DNA of 64,000 bases from Niallia taxi. GTDB taxonomy: Bacteria > Bacillota > Bacilli > Bacillales > Cytobacillaceae. Below the pieces are notes generated by a model, which did no database searches, had not been told where the DNA came from, and saw only the letters and a list, made by a program, of their open reading frames with translations. The translations under genes and the position numbers were made by a program. Positions 54,493 to 63,871 of this stretch are shown one piece after another; the stretch's first letter is position 1, and the number at the start of each line of letters is the position of its first letter. Location of the stretch: contig NZ_RZTZ01000007.1 in assembly GCF_004005475.1 (NCBI RefSeq), forward strand, positions 143,737-207,736. Reading direction: 5' to 3'.

Positions 54493-55713
54493 TTATATTG
54501 CTTTTGATAAAGAGTTTACTGCTTGTCCATTCCCTTTTCCTTTTTGCAGGCTGATCATCGCTACAAAGGAAATGCAATACAGCAGTGCTAAATATCCCAT
54601 TGCTGTTGCTACATTTGAATGCTGTAAAATATACCCTACTAAGATTGGAGATAAGCCGCCTAAGGCTCTCCCAAAATTGAATATCGTATTTGTAGCCGTA
54701 CTGCGTACTTCTACTGGATAATACTTGCTTATTAATGCCCCATACCCTGCAAACATTCCATTTGAGAAGAAGCCAACGATTGCTCCACCTACTAACAGAC
54801 CGATACTTCCAGACGCATAGGAGTATAAAAACACTGCAATTGCTGAAGCGAATAAGAAGATTCCGTAAGAGCGTTTCATGCCGAGGCGATCAATAATTTG
54901 TCCAAATGTCAGCATACCTGCAATCATTCCAGCGGCAGTGCTGATTGTCCAAAGGGCAGAGCTCGATACGGACAATCCTTGAGATTGCTGAAGCATCGAT
55001 GGAAGCCAAATCATTAAGCCGTTATATCCTGCGATTTGTACTGTGGCCATTACTGCCAACGCAACAGTTGTTGCTGTAATTCTCGGAGTTGCAAACAATT
55101 GCTTTAATTTGCCCTCTTTCTTTTGTGCAGGCTGTTTTTTCTGTTGGGACTTAACCCATTCTGGCGACTCGTCCAGTTTTTTACGAACAATAAACGCGAA
55201 AATCACCGGTGCTAAACCTACGAAAAACAAACCTCTCCATCCCCATGCAGGAAGGATCATCGCACTGAGCAATGCTGCTAAAATAACACCATACTGTGCA
55301 CCGACACTAACATAGGAAGACGCACGTCCTTGTTTGTTCTTTGGCCATGCTTCTGCAACAAGCGCCATACCGATTCCGTATTCTCCACCTGCTCCTAATC
55401 CAGCAATAAATCTAAAGATATAAACTTGCTCAATATTTTGTGCAAGCCCGGTTAAGGCTGTTCCTACTGCAAACAGTAAAATGGTGTAAGTAAAAACTTT
55501 TACTCTTCCAAATTTATCTGCTAAAATCCCGAAAATTACTCCACCAGCTAACATTCCTATGTTGGTAATTGATGAAATAAGTCCTCCTGCAGTCATCCCA
55601 ATATGAAAATCTGCAATGATCAACGACATTGCAAAGGAAATAAACATAATGTCCATACCCTCTAATGTTAATCCAGCTACTGATGCAACTACTGTTTTTT
55701 TGCGATAATCCAA
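54493..55713 (-). CDS. MFS transporter of the aromatic acid:H+ symporter (AAHS) type
   Basis: About 406 residues with twelve helices. AAHS-type features include SVAGLTLEGMDIMFISFAMS in helix 1 and ILADKFGRVKVF in motif A, plus GLGAGGEYGIGMALVAEAWP. TTG at 55713 has AAAGGAG ~10 nt upstream. The ATG at 55722 is almost inside that site. A PyrR-type attenuator precedes it, so transcription should fall when UMP is high. That makes uptake of a pyrimidine-related acid such as orotate a testable guess, not a family-based call. Confidence 0.87.
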   Translation of the reverse strand: MDYRKKTVVASVAGLTLEGMDIMFISFAMSLIIADFHIGMTAGGLISSITNIGMLAGGVIFGILADKFGRVKVFTYTILLFAVGTALTGLAQNIEQVYIFRFIAGLGAGGEYGIGMALVAEAWPKNKQGRASSYVSVGAQYGVILAALLSAMILPAWGWRGLFFVGLAPVIFAFIVRKKLDESPEWVKSQQKKQPAQKKEGKLKQLFATPRITATTVALAVMATVQIAGYNGLMIWLPSMLQQSQGLSVSSSALWTISTAAGMIAGMLTFGQIIDRLGMKRSYGIFLFASAIAVFLYSYASGSIGLLVGGAIVGFFSNGMFAGYGALISKYYPVEVRSTATNTIFNFGRALGGLSPILVGYILQHSNVATAMGYLALLYCISFVAMISLQKGKGNGQAVNSLSKAI

Positions 55714-55763
55714 TGTTGTCATTCTCCTTTCAAGCCTCACAGGACTTAATTAAAGTTAGTTAT

Positions 55764-55799
55764 AAAAAATACCCTTTCATCCAAAGGACAAAAGGGTAT
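55764..55799 (-). terminator. Attenuator terminator before the AAHS transporter
   Basis: ATACCCTTT-GTCC-TTT-GGAT-AAAGGGTAT stem-loop with a T6 run on the minus strand, between the PyrR-like loop and the gene. Confidence 0.85.
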
Positions 55800-55835
55800 A
55801 CTTAGACATACATAATATGCCTGACCGCTCTTTCG

Positions 55836-55866
55836 CCTTTTTGGACTCTCTGGACCAGATTAAAGG
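55836..55866 (-). promoter_or_regulatory. PyrR-binding-loop-like anti-antiterminator
   Basis: Minus-strand CCTTTAATCTGGTCCAGAGA, then GTCCAAAAAGG, closely follows the Bacillus PyrR binding loop (conserved UCCAGAGAG within a CCTTTAA...AAGG stem). It precedes an intrinsic terminator, as in pyr operon leaders. Confidence 0.75.
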
Positions 55867-55882
55867 GAATTAATTTTAACTA

Positions 55883-55912
55883 ATAGTATCATGCTCTATT
55901 AACTTCTGACAA
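55883..55912 (-). promoter_or_regulatory. Sigma-A promoter of the attenuated leader
   Basis: Minus-strand TTGTCA (55907-55912) and TACTAT (55883-55888) are spaced 18 bp, placing the start just before the PyrR-like loop. Confidence 0.75.
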
Positions 55913-56029
55913 TCTTTTTTTACAGACGTATTTTTATTAGTTTATCTTAAATATCACTTAAAACCTTTATAAATCAGCTTTATGACTATATGAATAATGT
56001 AATAAATATAAAATAAATATACAAAAGTA

Positions 56030-56611
56030 TTATTTGAAGACAGTTACTCCCACATATACACCTGCGAGAAAAATGGTTGTAATAAATATAATGTGAAGGA
56101 CAATCCATACCCAAGCACCATAACGAAAGAGTGATGCTTTTAGCGGATTTCTTCTTTCAGGGGGAATGATTTTCCCGCCTAACAATTCAAACAACAAATA
56201 GTTTATCCACCATAACGTATAGCTGTCCCATAAATCCCACTCTGGTTCAAATTTAAATAAAACAGAGTACTTTAGTATTACTTCCCCTAAAACTCCTAAA
56301 TGGACAATGCCCCAATAAAAAGGAATTTTCCATATCCATTGCTCAGGGCTGTACCTGATTCCAAATAAAGCGATAAATGGAAACAACGTCGATACAAGCA
56401 ATATTGGGGTTATAAAAATGTCCTCTAGAAAATAGTCGTAAAAAGTATAGAACCCTATATACGTTAACCCAAAACATAATAGGTTACCTGAAATCGCACT
56501 GATGATAAAAATCAGACCGTAACGCTTCCAGTCAAATCGTATGATAGATAAGCAGCCTATAGCAGAGAGGATAATAACAGCAGTAAATGCATATGTATGA
56601 AAAAACATTGC
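56030..56611 (-). CDS. Membrane protein, CBO0543-like family
   Basis: About 193 residues with five or more hydrophobic helices and a WDSYTLWWINYLLFELLGG segment followed by PPERRNPL. This pattern is typical of the uncharacterised CBO0543-type membrane proteins in spore-forming Bacillota. ATG at 56611 follows GGTGATGGTG. It is a distant relative, in layout, of the protein at 17586. Function unknown. Confidence 0.7.
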   Translation of the reverse strand, partial: AMFFHTYAFTAVIILSAIGCLSIIRFDWKRYGLIFIISAISGNLLCFGLTYIGFYTFYDYFLEDIFITPILLVSTLFPFIALFGIRYSPEQWIWKIPFYWGIVHLGVLGEVILKYSVLFKFEPEWDLWDSYTLWWINYLLFELLGGKIIPPERRNPLKASLFRYGAWVWIVLHIIFITTIFLAGVYVGVTVFK

Positions 56612-56746
56612 AAACACCATCACCAATTCTAAAATTTAGTATTTTTTCTCCAATATTTATCCAAATATATCTTGCCCTTCCAGCTAAATTTCATGTTAAA
56701 AAACTTTTTGCATTAAAAAATATGAATCAACTTTCCAATAACACTA

Positions 56747-56775
56747 AAAAAAGCAACATTCACATGTTGCTTTTT
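56747..56775 (-). terminator. Terminator of the DUF817 gene
   Basis: AAAAAGCAACAT / ATGTTGCTTTTT stem with T5 on the minus strand. Confidence 0.8.
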
Positions 56776-56782
56776 CATCAAC

Positions 56783-57583
56783 TTATTCCGTAATTTTTCC
56801 TTTCACCTGCTTTAATGTTGCAACAATTAGAAAGCTGACTATCACTAATAACAGCCATGAGCTTACCTTTCCAAAATGTACGAGACTCCAAGCTTCGGCT
56901 TGATTTGGATATTGCCAAGCTCCGAAGAATGTCGCGATATTTTCGGCTACCCAGATAAAAAATCCAATCAGCACAAAAGAAAGAGACAGCGGCATCTTAT
57001 GCCGTATTCCATCGACCTCATATGTTACCCATGATTTCCAAAAGGTGATAATCACCAGCCCGGATAACCACCAGCGCAGGTCTATCCAATAATGATGTAT
57101 AAAGAAATTCAGGTAAATGGCAGCAGCAAGTGGTACAACTGCAAGAAATGGTGGCCATTTAACTAGTTCTACCTTCAATCTCCTCCATGCCTGACAAAGA
57201 AAACTTGCTACGCTTGCATACATAAACCCACTGTACAATGGAACACCAAATATTTTTGAAAATCCTTCCTCTGGATAAGACCATGAGCCCATATGCACTT
57301 TAAACAGTTCGAGAGCAAGGCCGATTATGTGGAATAACGTAATAACCTTTAGTTCATCCTTCGTTTCCAAACCAGACCTTACCATCAGCCATTGCATGAA
57401 AAGACAAATCAGAAGCAGCCAATCATACCGTGGCAATAACGGAAGCGGTATATACTGTGTAATTGCTAAAGAGGCGAAGATAACAACTGGAAACAAACAA
57501 GACAAAGCCTGCTCCCACCCAAACACAAGCAATTGTTTTATAGATGATTTATAGCTCCGTTTTACCAATGTTGATGTATTCAT
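56783..57583 (-). CDS. DUF817-family membrane protein (YoaT-like)
   Basis: 266 residues with about eight hydrophobic helices. Family-like blocks are LELFKVHMGSWSYPEEGFSK, VPLYSGFMYASVASFLCQAW and ENIATFFGAWQYPNQ, as in B. subtilis YoaT (DUF817). GGAGG precedes ATG. Monocistronic. Biochemical role unknown. Confidence 0.8.
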   Translation of the reverse strand: MNTSTLVKRSYKSSIKQLLVFGWEQALSCLFPVVIFASLAITQYIPLPLLPRYDWLLLICLFMQWLMVRSGLETKDELKVITLFHIIGLALELFKVHMGSWSYPEEGFSKIFGVPLYSGFMYASVASFLCQAWRRLKVELVKWPPFLAVVPLAAAIYLNFFIHHYWIDLRWWLSGLVIITFWKSWVTYEVDGIRHKMPLSLSFVLIGFFIWVAENIATFFGAWQYPNQAEAWSLVHFGKVSSWLLLVIVSFLIVATLKQVKGKITE

Positions 57584-57618
57584 GGCAAAGCCTCCTATTA
57601 GTGTAGTTCATAAACCTA

Positions 57619-57840
57619 TTACGCTTCTGTCACATCTTCATCTTTGTATTCTAAAATATCGCCAGGCTGGCAATCGAGAGCCTTGCAAATCGCATCTAAA
57701 GTTGATAAGCGAATTGCTTTGGCTTTGCCGTTTTTCAATATGGACAGATTAGCCATTGTTATGCCAACCCTTTCTGAAAGCTCTGTTACACTCATCTTCC
57801 GTTTAGCCAGCATTACATCAACATTTATTATTATCGCCAT
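57619..57840 (-). CDS. Small Cro/CI-type HTH regulator (YozG-like)
   Basis: 73 residues forming one HTH_3 domain (MSVTELSERVGITMANLSIL, CKALDCQPGDILEY). ATG at 57840 follows GAGGTG. It directly follows a DUF2975 membrane gene, whose stop codon is 11 nt away. This pair is common in Bacillota, where the membrane partner may control or be controlled by the regulator. Confidence 0.9.
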   Translation of the reverse strand: MAIIINVDVMLAKRKMSVTELSERVGITMANLSILKNGKAKAIRLSTLDAICKALDCQPGDILEYKDEDVTEA

Positions 57841-57850
57841 TGTTTTCACC

Positions 57851-58333
57851 TCAGACCGTTAGATCATTTTCTGATTTTATTTCAATAGCTTCTTGTAAAA
57901 GCCTCTGAAGCACTGCTGCGAATACCGCAATTATCATGGAAGCAAAGATGATTACCAAACCAATAATAATAACTCCAGGAGCATCATCTGCATCCGCCAC
58001 GAAATAAAAGAGCGGCATTGCAATAACAAACAGTCCACTAATGATAATTGCGCAGTACTTAATTACCTTTAAAGCTTTCACAGATAACTCCGAAAAGGCT
58101 TTATTCTTGTCAATGAAAATTAGCAGCTTAAATGCTTGATAAAGCGCAATAAAAAAAGGAATGGCAGAAACATAAAAAAAGCTAATAACAAAATATTTTA
58201 TATAAGTTATATTTGAAAGCAGCTCTCCTGCATATCTCCCGATTTCTGGAACAACAAAGATACATAATGCCAAAATGGGTAGACCAATAAAAATAACAGC
58301 TATCTTTAAAAACAGCGTGGACACTTGGTTCAC
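57851..58333 (-). CDS. DUF2975-family membrane protein
   Basis: About 160 residues with four helices (residues ~10-30, 45-65, 95-120 and 125-150) and the FIDKNKAFSELSVKALKVIKY loop characteristic of DUF2975. GTG at 58333 has GAGGTG 7 nt upstream. It forms an operon with the YozG-like HTH gene. Function unknown. Confidence 0.85.
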   Translation of the reverse strand: MNQVSTLFLKIAVIFIGLPILALCIFVVPEIGRYAGELLSNITYIKYFVISFFYVSAIPFFIALYQAFKLLIFIDKNKAFSELSVKALKVIKYCAIIISGLFVIAMPLFYFVADADDAPGVIIIGLVIIFASMIIAVFAAVLQRLLQEAIEIKSENDLTV

Positions 58334-58439
58334 AAAAATACACCTCACTCATTAATTATGTGTTTAATTTACCACAAGATTTATCGTTTTACAATAAATT
58401 AATATTGTTTTTAATTTTATTTTTATTGTTTAATCAGTA

Positions 58440-58470
58440 AAAAAGCATTCCTTCTATTTGAAGGAATGCT
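58440..58470 (-). terminator. Terminator of ppk
   Basis: AGCATTCCTTC / GAAGGAATGCT perfect 11-bp stem and T6 on the minus strand. Confidence 0.88.
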
Positions 58471-58480
58471 CAGTAAAAGA

Positions 58481-60703
58481 TTATTTTTTAAATATAGGTA
58501 CAAACCCTTTCAGACGAAACAAAGAGAATTCTGTAAAATTAAAGATTTTAGATTTTTTAACTGAACTCAAGTTTGCTGTCATTAGTTTTGTTCTATATTG
58601 AATTGCTTCTTCACAAAATATTTTTTGACTGTTTATTTGCTTATGGTTATCATTTCTCTGTACATATCGATATCTGCCATTACTATCCTGTTCACGTGCT
58701 TTACAATTATCTTTCAGCATTAAAAGCAAGCAGTCATGAATTCTATCTTTTATATGTTTTTCTAATATTGGGAAAAGTATTTCCACACGATTTTCCATGT
58801 TTCTTGTCATCCAATCAGCCGAAGATAAAGATACATCCTCTGCACCGTTTTGATGAAAATAAAAGATTCTCGTATGTTCTAAGAATGCTCCTACAATGCT
58901 TCGGACGCGTATATTTTCACTGACCCCTTTAATACCAGGTTTTAAGCAGCAAACCCCTCTGATGATCAGATCAATCTTAACTCCAGCAATGGATGCTTCA
59001 TATAATTTCTTAATAATTATTTTGTCTGTCAAGGAGTTCATTTTTGCTATGATTCTACCATTCTGATGCTTTTTATGAAAGTCCATTTCCTTATCAATTA
59101 ACTCAATAAACGTATTTCGAATTCCAAATGGTGAGACAGATAAATGTTCATAGGACGGTCTTTCCATATATCCGCTCAAATAATTAAAGAAATTAATTGC
59201 GTCAGTGCCTATTTTTTCATTACATGTCAGCAATCCCATATCTGTGTAAATTCTTGCCGTGGCATCATTGTAATTGCCTGTCCCTAAATGGACATAACTT
59301 TGAACCCTGCCTTTTTCTCTGCGGATTACGAGCGTAATTTTGCTATGTGTTTTTAAATGGGTCATCCCATAAATTACATGACAACCGGCTTGCTCCAATT
59401 CCCTCGCCCATTGAACATTATTTTCCTCATCAAACCGCGCCTTCAGCTCAACTAAAACCGTTACCTGCTTGCCGTTCTCTGCTGCCCGTTTAAGGCTTTC
59501 AATAATCGGGGAATCACCGCTCACTCTGTACAAGGTTTGCTTAATTGCCAATACATTTTCATCATCTGCTGCCCGTGACATGAATTCCACTACCGGTTCG
59601 AATGACTCATATGGATGATGCAGCAAAACGTCCTGCTTCGCAATTTTCTCAAATATAGTTCCTTCCCCTTCCAAGTCGATTGGCGGCTGTGGAATAAATG
59701 TTCTTGCTGCAATATGCTCATGTGTTGCTTCGATTTTTTTGCAAAACGAAAACAGGAATGTTAAGTCTAAAGGAGCTTGTACATCAAAAACGTCTTTTGA
59801 ATGAATTTCAAGCACCTGTCTAAGGTAATCAATCACCTCTTGACTGCTGTGCTGCTGCTGATATTCTAAGCGGACTGCTGCTCCCCTTTTCCGCTTCTTC
59901 AATTCTTCCTCAATTTCCTGCAGTAAATCTTCTGCTTCATCCTCATGTATTGTTAAGTCAGCATTACGGGTAATCCGAAATGATGTCACAGATTTCACTT
60001 TAAATCCTGTAAATAACTTCTCAATAAAACGAGAAATCACTTCTTCTAACAAAACAAATTTTCTTTCCTGTCCCTTTTGTTGAATCTCTACTAAACGGCC
60101 AATTACTGCAGGAACCTGTACAATCACTAAATTGCCATCAAGGTCTAATTCCTTCCTTTTTTCTGATGATTTTTCTTCGATAACTACCGCTAAGTTTAAG
60201 GATTTATTTAACAGCATTGGGAAGGGACGGTACGCGTCTATTGCCATAGGAGTCAATACCGGGTAAACCTGTTCATCAAAAAAGTTCTCCAAAATCGACA
60301 TTTCTTTCGAGGAAACCTCGTCGATGGAAATGATGCGTACGCCTTCTTCTTCTAATATGCTGGATAAATCACTGTATATTTTATCTTGACTTTTTACTAG
60401 CAAACGCGCTTTTTCAGAAATAGCACTCAACTGTTCTTTAGGAGTAAGCCCTGCCTTATTCTCAGGTTTATTAAACCCAGCCTTCACTTGATCCAGGAGT
60501 CCAGCAACACGTACCATGAAAAACTCATCCAGATTTGAACTAAAAATTGATAAAAATTTATACCTTTCCAATAAGGCATTTTGGTCATCCACCGCTTCTT
60601 CAAGCACTCGGCTATTAAAATCGAGCCAGCTTAACTCTCGATTATTGTAATAGGAAGGATTATCTAAATTAACGGTGTTCCAATTCTCTTGATGAGTTTG
60701 CAT
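58481..60703 (-). CDS. ppk: Polyphosphate kinase 1
   Basis: 740 residues. The N-terminal domain starts NRELSWLDFNSRVLEEA. The PLD-like catalytic domains contain the phospho-histidine region GMTHLKTHSKITLVIRRE and the second HKD-like segment FLEHTRIFYFHQNGAED. It polymerises ATP gamma-phosphate into polyphosphate. The C terminus extends slightly past the usual end. GGGGATG precedes ATG. It is divergent from ppx, the degrading enzyme, and Pho-box-like repeats lie upstream. Confidence 0.96.
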   Translation of the reverse strand: MQTHQENWNTVNLDNPSYYNNRELSWLDFNSRVLEEAVDDQNALLERYKFLSIFSSNLDEFFMVRVAGLLDQVKAGFNKPENKAGLTPKEQLSAISEKARLLVKSQDKIYSDLSSILEEEGVRIISIDEVSSKEMSILENFFDEQVYPVLTPMAIDAYRPFPMLLNKSLNLAVVIEEKSSEKRKELDLDGNLVIVQVPAVIGRLVEIQQKGQERKFVLLEEVISRFIEKLFTGFKVKSVTSFRITRNADLTIHEDEAEDLLQEIEEELKKRKRGAAVRLEYQQQHSSQEVIDYLRQVLEIHSKDVFDVQAPLDLTFLFSFCKKIEATHEHIAARTFIPQPPIDLEGEGTIFEKIAKQDVLLHHPYESFEPVVEFMSRAADDENVLAIKQTLYRVSGDSPIIESLKRAAENGKQVTVLVELKARFDEENNVQWARELEQAGCHVIYGMTHLKTHSKITLVIRREKGRVQSYVHLGTGNYNDATARIYTDMGLLTCNEKIGTDAINFFNYLSGYMERPSYEHLSVSPFGIRNTFIELIDKEMDFHKKHQNGRIIAKMNSLTDKIIIKKLYEASIAGVKIDLIIRGVCCLKPGIKGVSENIRVRSIVGAFLEHTRIFYFHQNGAEDVSLSSADWMTRNMENRVEILFPILEKHIKDRIHDCLLLMLKDNCKAREQDSNGRYRYVQRNDNHKQINSQKIFCEEAIQYRTKLMTANLSSVKKSKIFNFTEFSLFRLKGFVPIFKK

Positions 60704-60772
60704 TATTACATCCCCTTAACGATTATTGCTAATATTCTATTATTAGAATAACATGTGTACATCAGTTTACTT

Positions 60773-60789
60773 TGTAAATTTTCTGTAAA
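60773..60789 (-). promoter_or_regulatory. Pho-box-like repeats upstream of ppk
   Basis: Minus-strand TTTACA (60784-60789) and TTTACA (60773-60778) with an 11-bp period, as in PhoP-binding TTNACA repeats. Confidence 0.5.
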
Positions 60790-60863
60790 TTTTTGTAGAA
60801 ATATGGAGATATATCGTTCATAAGATTATGTTTTAATACTATAGGGTACAATGGATAGATGAC

Positions 60864-60904
60864 TTTACAAAAGCTTAATATTTTTTCTTTACATTTTCTT
60901 ATAA
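60864..60904 (+). promoter_or_regulatory. Pho-box-like repeats upstream of ppx
   Basis: TTTACA (60864), TTAATA (60875), TTTACA (60888) and TTATAA (60899) run at 11-13 bp steps on the plus strand, ~40 nt before the ppx start. Confidence 0.45.
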
Positions 60905-60943
60905 GATATACATATCATCATTTACATAAGGAGGATTCGATAA

Positions 60944-61864
60944 TTGAAAGAGAATTCAATCGCTATCATAGATCTCGGATCTAATTCGATTCAATTTGCT
61001 ATCTATAACATTGAGAACAATTCTGTTCATACAGAGGAAGTCAAGCGAGTTAAGGTGGCTGCAAGGCTGATCAGTTACATAGATAAGCAAGGAAACATCA
61101 CAAGGGAAGGCATAGACTTAACATTGCAAATTTTACAAGACTTTCAAAAAATCGGCGCAGAAAATGGCGTAAGCAGAATGATTGGCTTTGCCACTGCAGT
61201 GATTCGGAATGCTGCTAACCAGGAAGAGGTTTTAGCAGAAATTCAAAAGAAAACAGCTATTCCATTTTCTATTTTAAGCGGCTATGAAGAAGCCTATTTT
61301 GGTTATCTTGGCATCATTCAAGCAATCGACCTGCAGGATGGTATTACCATTGATATCGGTGGAGGAAGCACTGAAATCACTCTATTCCGAAATCGCCAAT
61401 TAATTGAGTATTACAGCTTTCCATTCGGTGCAGTTAACTTAAATGAAAAATTTACAAAAGGTGAGATAGTGACAGCAGAGCAAATTGATAAACTTCAAGC
61501 TTATCTGTCTGAACAACTGCAAACACTTCCCTGGTTATCTGCAGCTGGACTTCCTGTTATTGGAATTGGTGGCAGTGCGAAAAATCTATCCCGTATACAT
61601 AAAGCAAAAGATAAGAAAAACTCTTTAAATATGTCAATAGAAGACATCGACAATGTATTCAAAGAATTATCCTCCTTAAGTGTGACGGAACGTTCTGATA
61701 TTAAGGGCTTATCTAAAAAAAGAAAGGATATTATCATACCAGCCATCCAAATTATCTCTACTTTAATGAAAATGACCAAATCTCCCTATTTTGCCTATTG
61801 CACTCAATCTGTTAGAGATGGGTTCATTTATGACTTGCTTGAAAAAACGAATAATGCCTCTTAG
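60944..61864 (+). CDS. ppx: Exopolyphosphatase Ppx/GppA
   Basis: 306 residues, the short two-domain form. Actin-like ATPase motifs are IIDLGSNSIQFAIY, GFATAVIRNAAN, LSGYEEAYFGY and ITIDIGGGSTEI, then GIGGSAKNL. It removes terminal phosphates from polyphosphate or hydrolyses pppGpp. TTG at 60944 follows AAGGAGG. Divergent from ppk, giving a synthesis/degradation pair. Confidence 0.94.
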   Translation: MKENSIAIIDLGSNSIQFAIYNIENNSVHTEEVKRVKVAARLISYIDKQGNITREGIDLTLQILQDFQKIGAENGVSRMIGFATAVIRNAANQEEVLAEIQKKTAIPFSILSGYEEAYFGYLGIIQAIDLQDGITIDIGGGSTEITLFRNRQLIEYYSFPFGAVNLNEKFTKGEIVTAEQIDKLQAYLSEQLQTLPWLSAAGLPVIGIGGSAKNLSRIHKAKDKKNSLNMSIEDIDNVFKELSSLSVTERSDIKGLSKKRKDIIIPAIQIISTLMKMTKSPYFAYCTQSVRDGFIYDLLEKTNNAS

Positions 61865-61867
61865 AAA

Positions 61868-61898
61868 AAAACCACCGTACGTTTGTCCGGTGGTTTTC
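61868..61898 (+). terminator. Terminator of ppx
   Basis: AAAACCACCG / CGGTGGTTTT stem with T4. Confidence 0.8.
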
Positions 61899-62162
61899 TA
61901 CTGTTGTTTGTTCAATGGAAGGTCGAACAAGACATGCTGAAATTAGGAATTAAGTTCATTATAAGATAAAAATACTTATCCATGTTTTAAGATTTTGTAA
62001 ATTCTGTATGTAATACGGTGATGAGTCTGCTCTTTATACTATACTTCTAGCTTGAAGGATAAATAGAGAGAATTCTTAACAAAACTAATAAGTAATCCGA
62101 TATATTTTAAGATAGCTTTAAGCTAACTAACTATTTCATTTAAAGGAATGAGGAAGATAAGA

Positions 62163-63536
62163 GTGGAGCCTGCGACTGTTGACAAGCAAACTCAAGATCA
62201 CAAGAAAAAACAAGCCGCTCTCTATAAAGCAATATGGAGATGGCATTTTTATGCTGGAATAATTTTCGCGCCATTTTTAATTATCCTTGCAATCACTGGC
62301 TCTGTATACTTATTTAAGCCTCAAATTGAACAGATGCTTTATCAGGATTTTTACGAAGTTAAACAGCAGAAAGAGCGAATAGCTCCGTCTGAACAGCTCG
62401 ATATTGTGACAAATCATTACGCTGGAGCAGTGGTTACGAGCTATCGTCCTGGAGAACAAGCAACTCGTTCAAGTGAAGTAAATATCACCTACCAAAACGA
62501 GTCATTGACAGTTTTTGTTGACCCATACAATGGTAATATACTCGGTGAATTAAACAGCAATAATCGAGTTATGAATTTAATTGAAGAAATCCATGGTGAA
62601 TTAATGGCAGGTACCACTGGTGATAGAATAGTAGAGCTTGCCGCTTGCTGGGCAATGGTATTAATTATAACTGGAATTTACTTATGGTTTCCGCAAAAGA
62701 AGAGAAGCTTTGCAGGTATCCTTATACCACGGTTTACGAAAGGCAGCAGGGTCCTTAGAAGAGATCTACATGCTGTACCTGCTTTTTGGATTACAGGTGG
62801 GTTGTTATTTCTTATTTTGACTGGCTTGCCTTGGTCAGGATTTTGGGGAACTAACTTTCAAGCTTTAGTAACAAATACAGGAGAAGGCTATCCTCCATCT
62901 GTGTGGGTTGGAGCTGCACCGACATCTAATATAAAAACAAAAGATATTGCAGAAGTCCCTTGGGCTGCTGAAACTTTAGATGTACCAAAATCAAAGCTTG
63001 AGGGCTTCCTCCCTGTTTCCATTGACAATATAGTCGAAATTGCTGAGCGGGAGGGAATGCATCCTAGCTATTCTGTTATTTTCCCCTCCTCAAAAGAAGG
63101 TGTTTACACTCTGTCTGCTTTTCCGCCAAAAGCAAAGGATGAAGCAACCATCCATATCGACCAATATACTGGAGCGGTCTTAGCAGATTATCGCTATGAT
63201 AATTACGGCCCTATCGGCAAGATAGTTGCTGTTGGGATTACTTTGCATAAAGGAACAGAACTTGGCTTCCTTAATCAATTAGTTAGCCTCCTTATTTGTC
63301 TTGGTACTCTTTTAGTAGCATTCACAGGTGTTTATATGTGGTGGAAACGCAAGCCTAACTCCGGATTAGGAGCACCAAAAGCACCAAAGATAAAAAATAT
63401 GAAACTTCTGCTCTTCCTGCTTATTATTTTAGGGATATTGTTCCCTTTAGTAGGCTTATCACTTATTTTTGTTTGGCTTATTGACTTGTTGATAATTCAA
63501 AGAATGCCTAAAGCTAAAAGGTTTCTAAATGCATAA
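62163..63536 (+). CDS. PepSY-associated TM protein (PepSY_TM/PiuB-like)
   Basis: About 457 residues. Four hydrophobic helices are spread along the chain (IWRWHFYAGIIFAPFLIILA near the start, then ~165, ~215 and ~385 onward), with PepSY-like extracellular segments between (YNGNILGELNSNNRV, YTGAVLADYRYDNYG). Such proteins are often linked to iron or copper uptake or membrane reductases. GTG at 62163 follows GAGGAAG. The next gene is a YtkA-like lipoprotein, suggesting a copper/metal-related pair. Confidence 0.87.
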   Translation: MEPATVDKQTQDHKKKQAALYKAIWRWHFYAGIIFAPFLIILAITGSVYLFKPQIEQMLYQDFYEVKQQKERIAPSEQLDIVTNHYAGAVVTSYRPGEQATRSSEVNITYQNESLTVFVDPYNGNILGELNSNNRVMNLIEEIHGELMAGTTGDRIVELAACWAMVLIITGIYLWFPQKKRSFAGILIPRFTKGSRVLRRDLHAVPAFWITGGLLFLILTGLPWSGFWGTNFQALVTNTGEGYPPSVWVGAAPTSNIKTKDIAEVPWAAETLDVPKSKLEGFLPVSIDNIVEIAEREGMHPSYSVIFPSSKEGVYTLSAFPPKAKDEATIHIDQYTGAVLADYRYDNYGPIGKIVAVGITLHKGTELGFLNQLVSLLICLGTLLVAFTGVYMWWKRKPNSGLGAPKAPKIKNMKLLLFLLIILGILFPLVGLSLIFVWLIDLLIIQRMPKAKRFLNA

Positions 63537-63551
63537 AAGGTGGCTTGTTTC

Positions 63552-63871
63552 GTGAAAAAAACATTATTAGTCCTATTATTAGCTTGTTTTATATGCCTGA
63601 TGTTGAGTGCCTGCTCCCTTCTTAAACAGGATGCTGCTTCCCTTTATAAAAAAGAAACACCACTTGAAGCCGAAATAGCTCTTCCTGCTTCCATAAAAGC
63701 AAATGCAGTGACTGAGATAAAAGTTACCCTTCATCAAAATGGCGAAGCAGTTAATAATGCTGACTATGTACATTTTGAAGTATGGAAACAAGATGGCTCT
63801 GCCAAAAGAGTCATGGAAGTGGCGGATAAACAAGGCAATGGTGTCTATAGCATAAAAAAGACCTTAAGCAG
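63552..63871 (+). pseudogene. YtkA-like lipoprotein gene truncated by an IS element
   Basis: GTG at 63552 (AAAGGTGG 8 nt upstream) opens a lipoprotein signal with lipobox LSACSL and a YtkA-like beta-sandwich (VTEIKVTLHQNGEAV, HFEVWKQDGS, GNGVYSIKKTL). At about 63872 the sequence switches to IS3-type end DNA, so the last third of the domain is lost. The residual frame reads ~11 foreign residues and stops at 63905. It lies 15 nt after the PepSY gene in the same operon. Confidence 0.75.
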
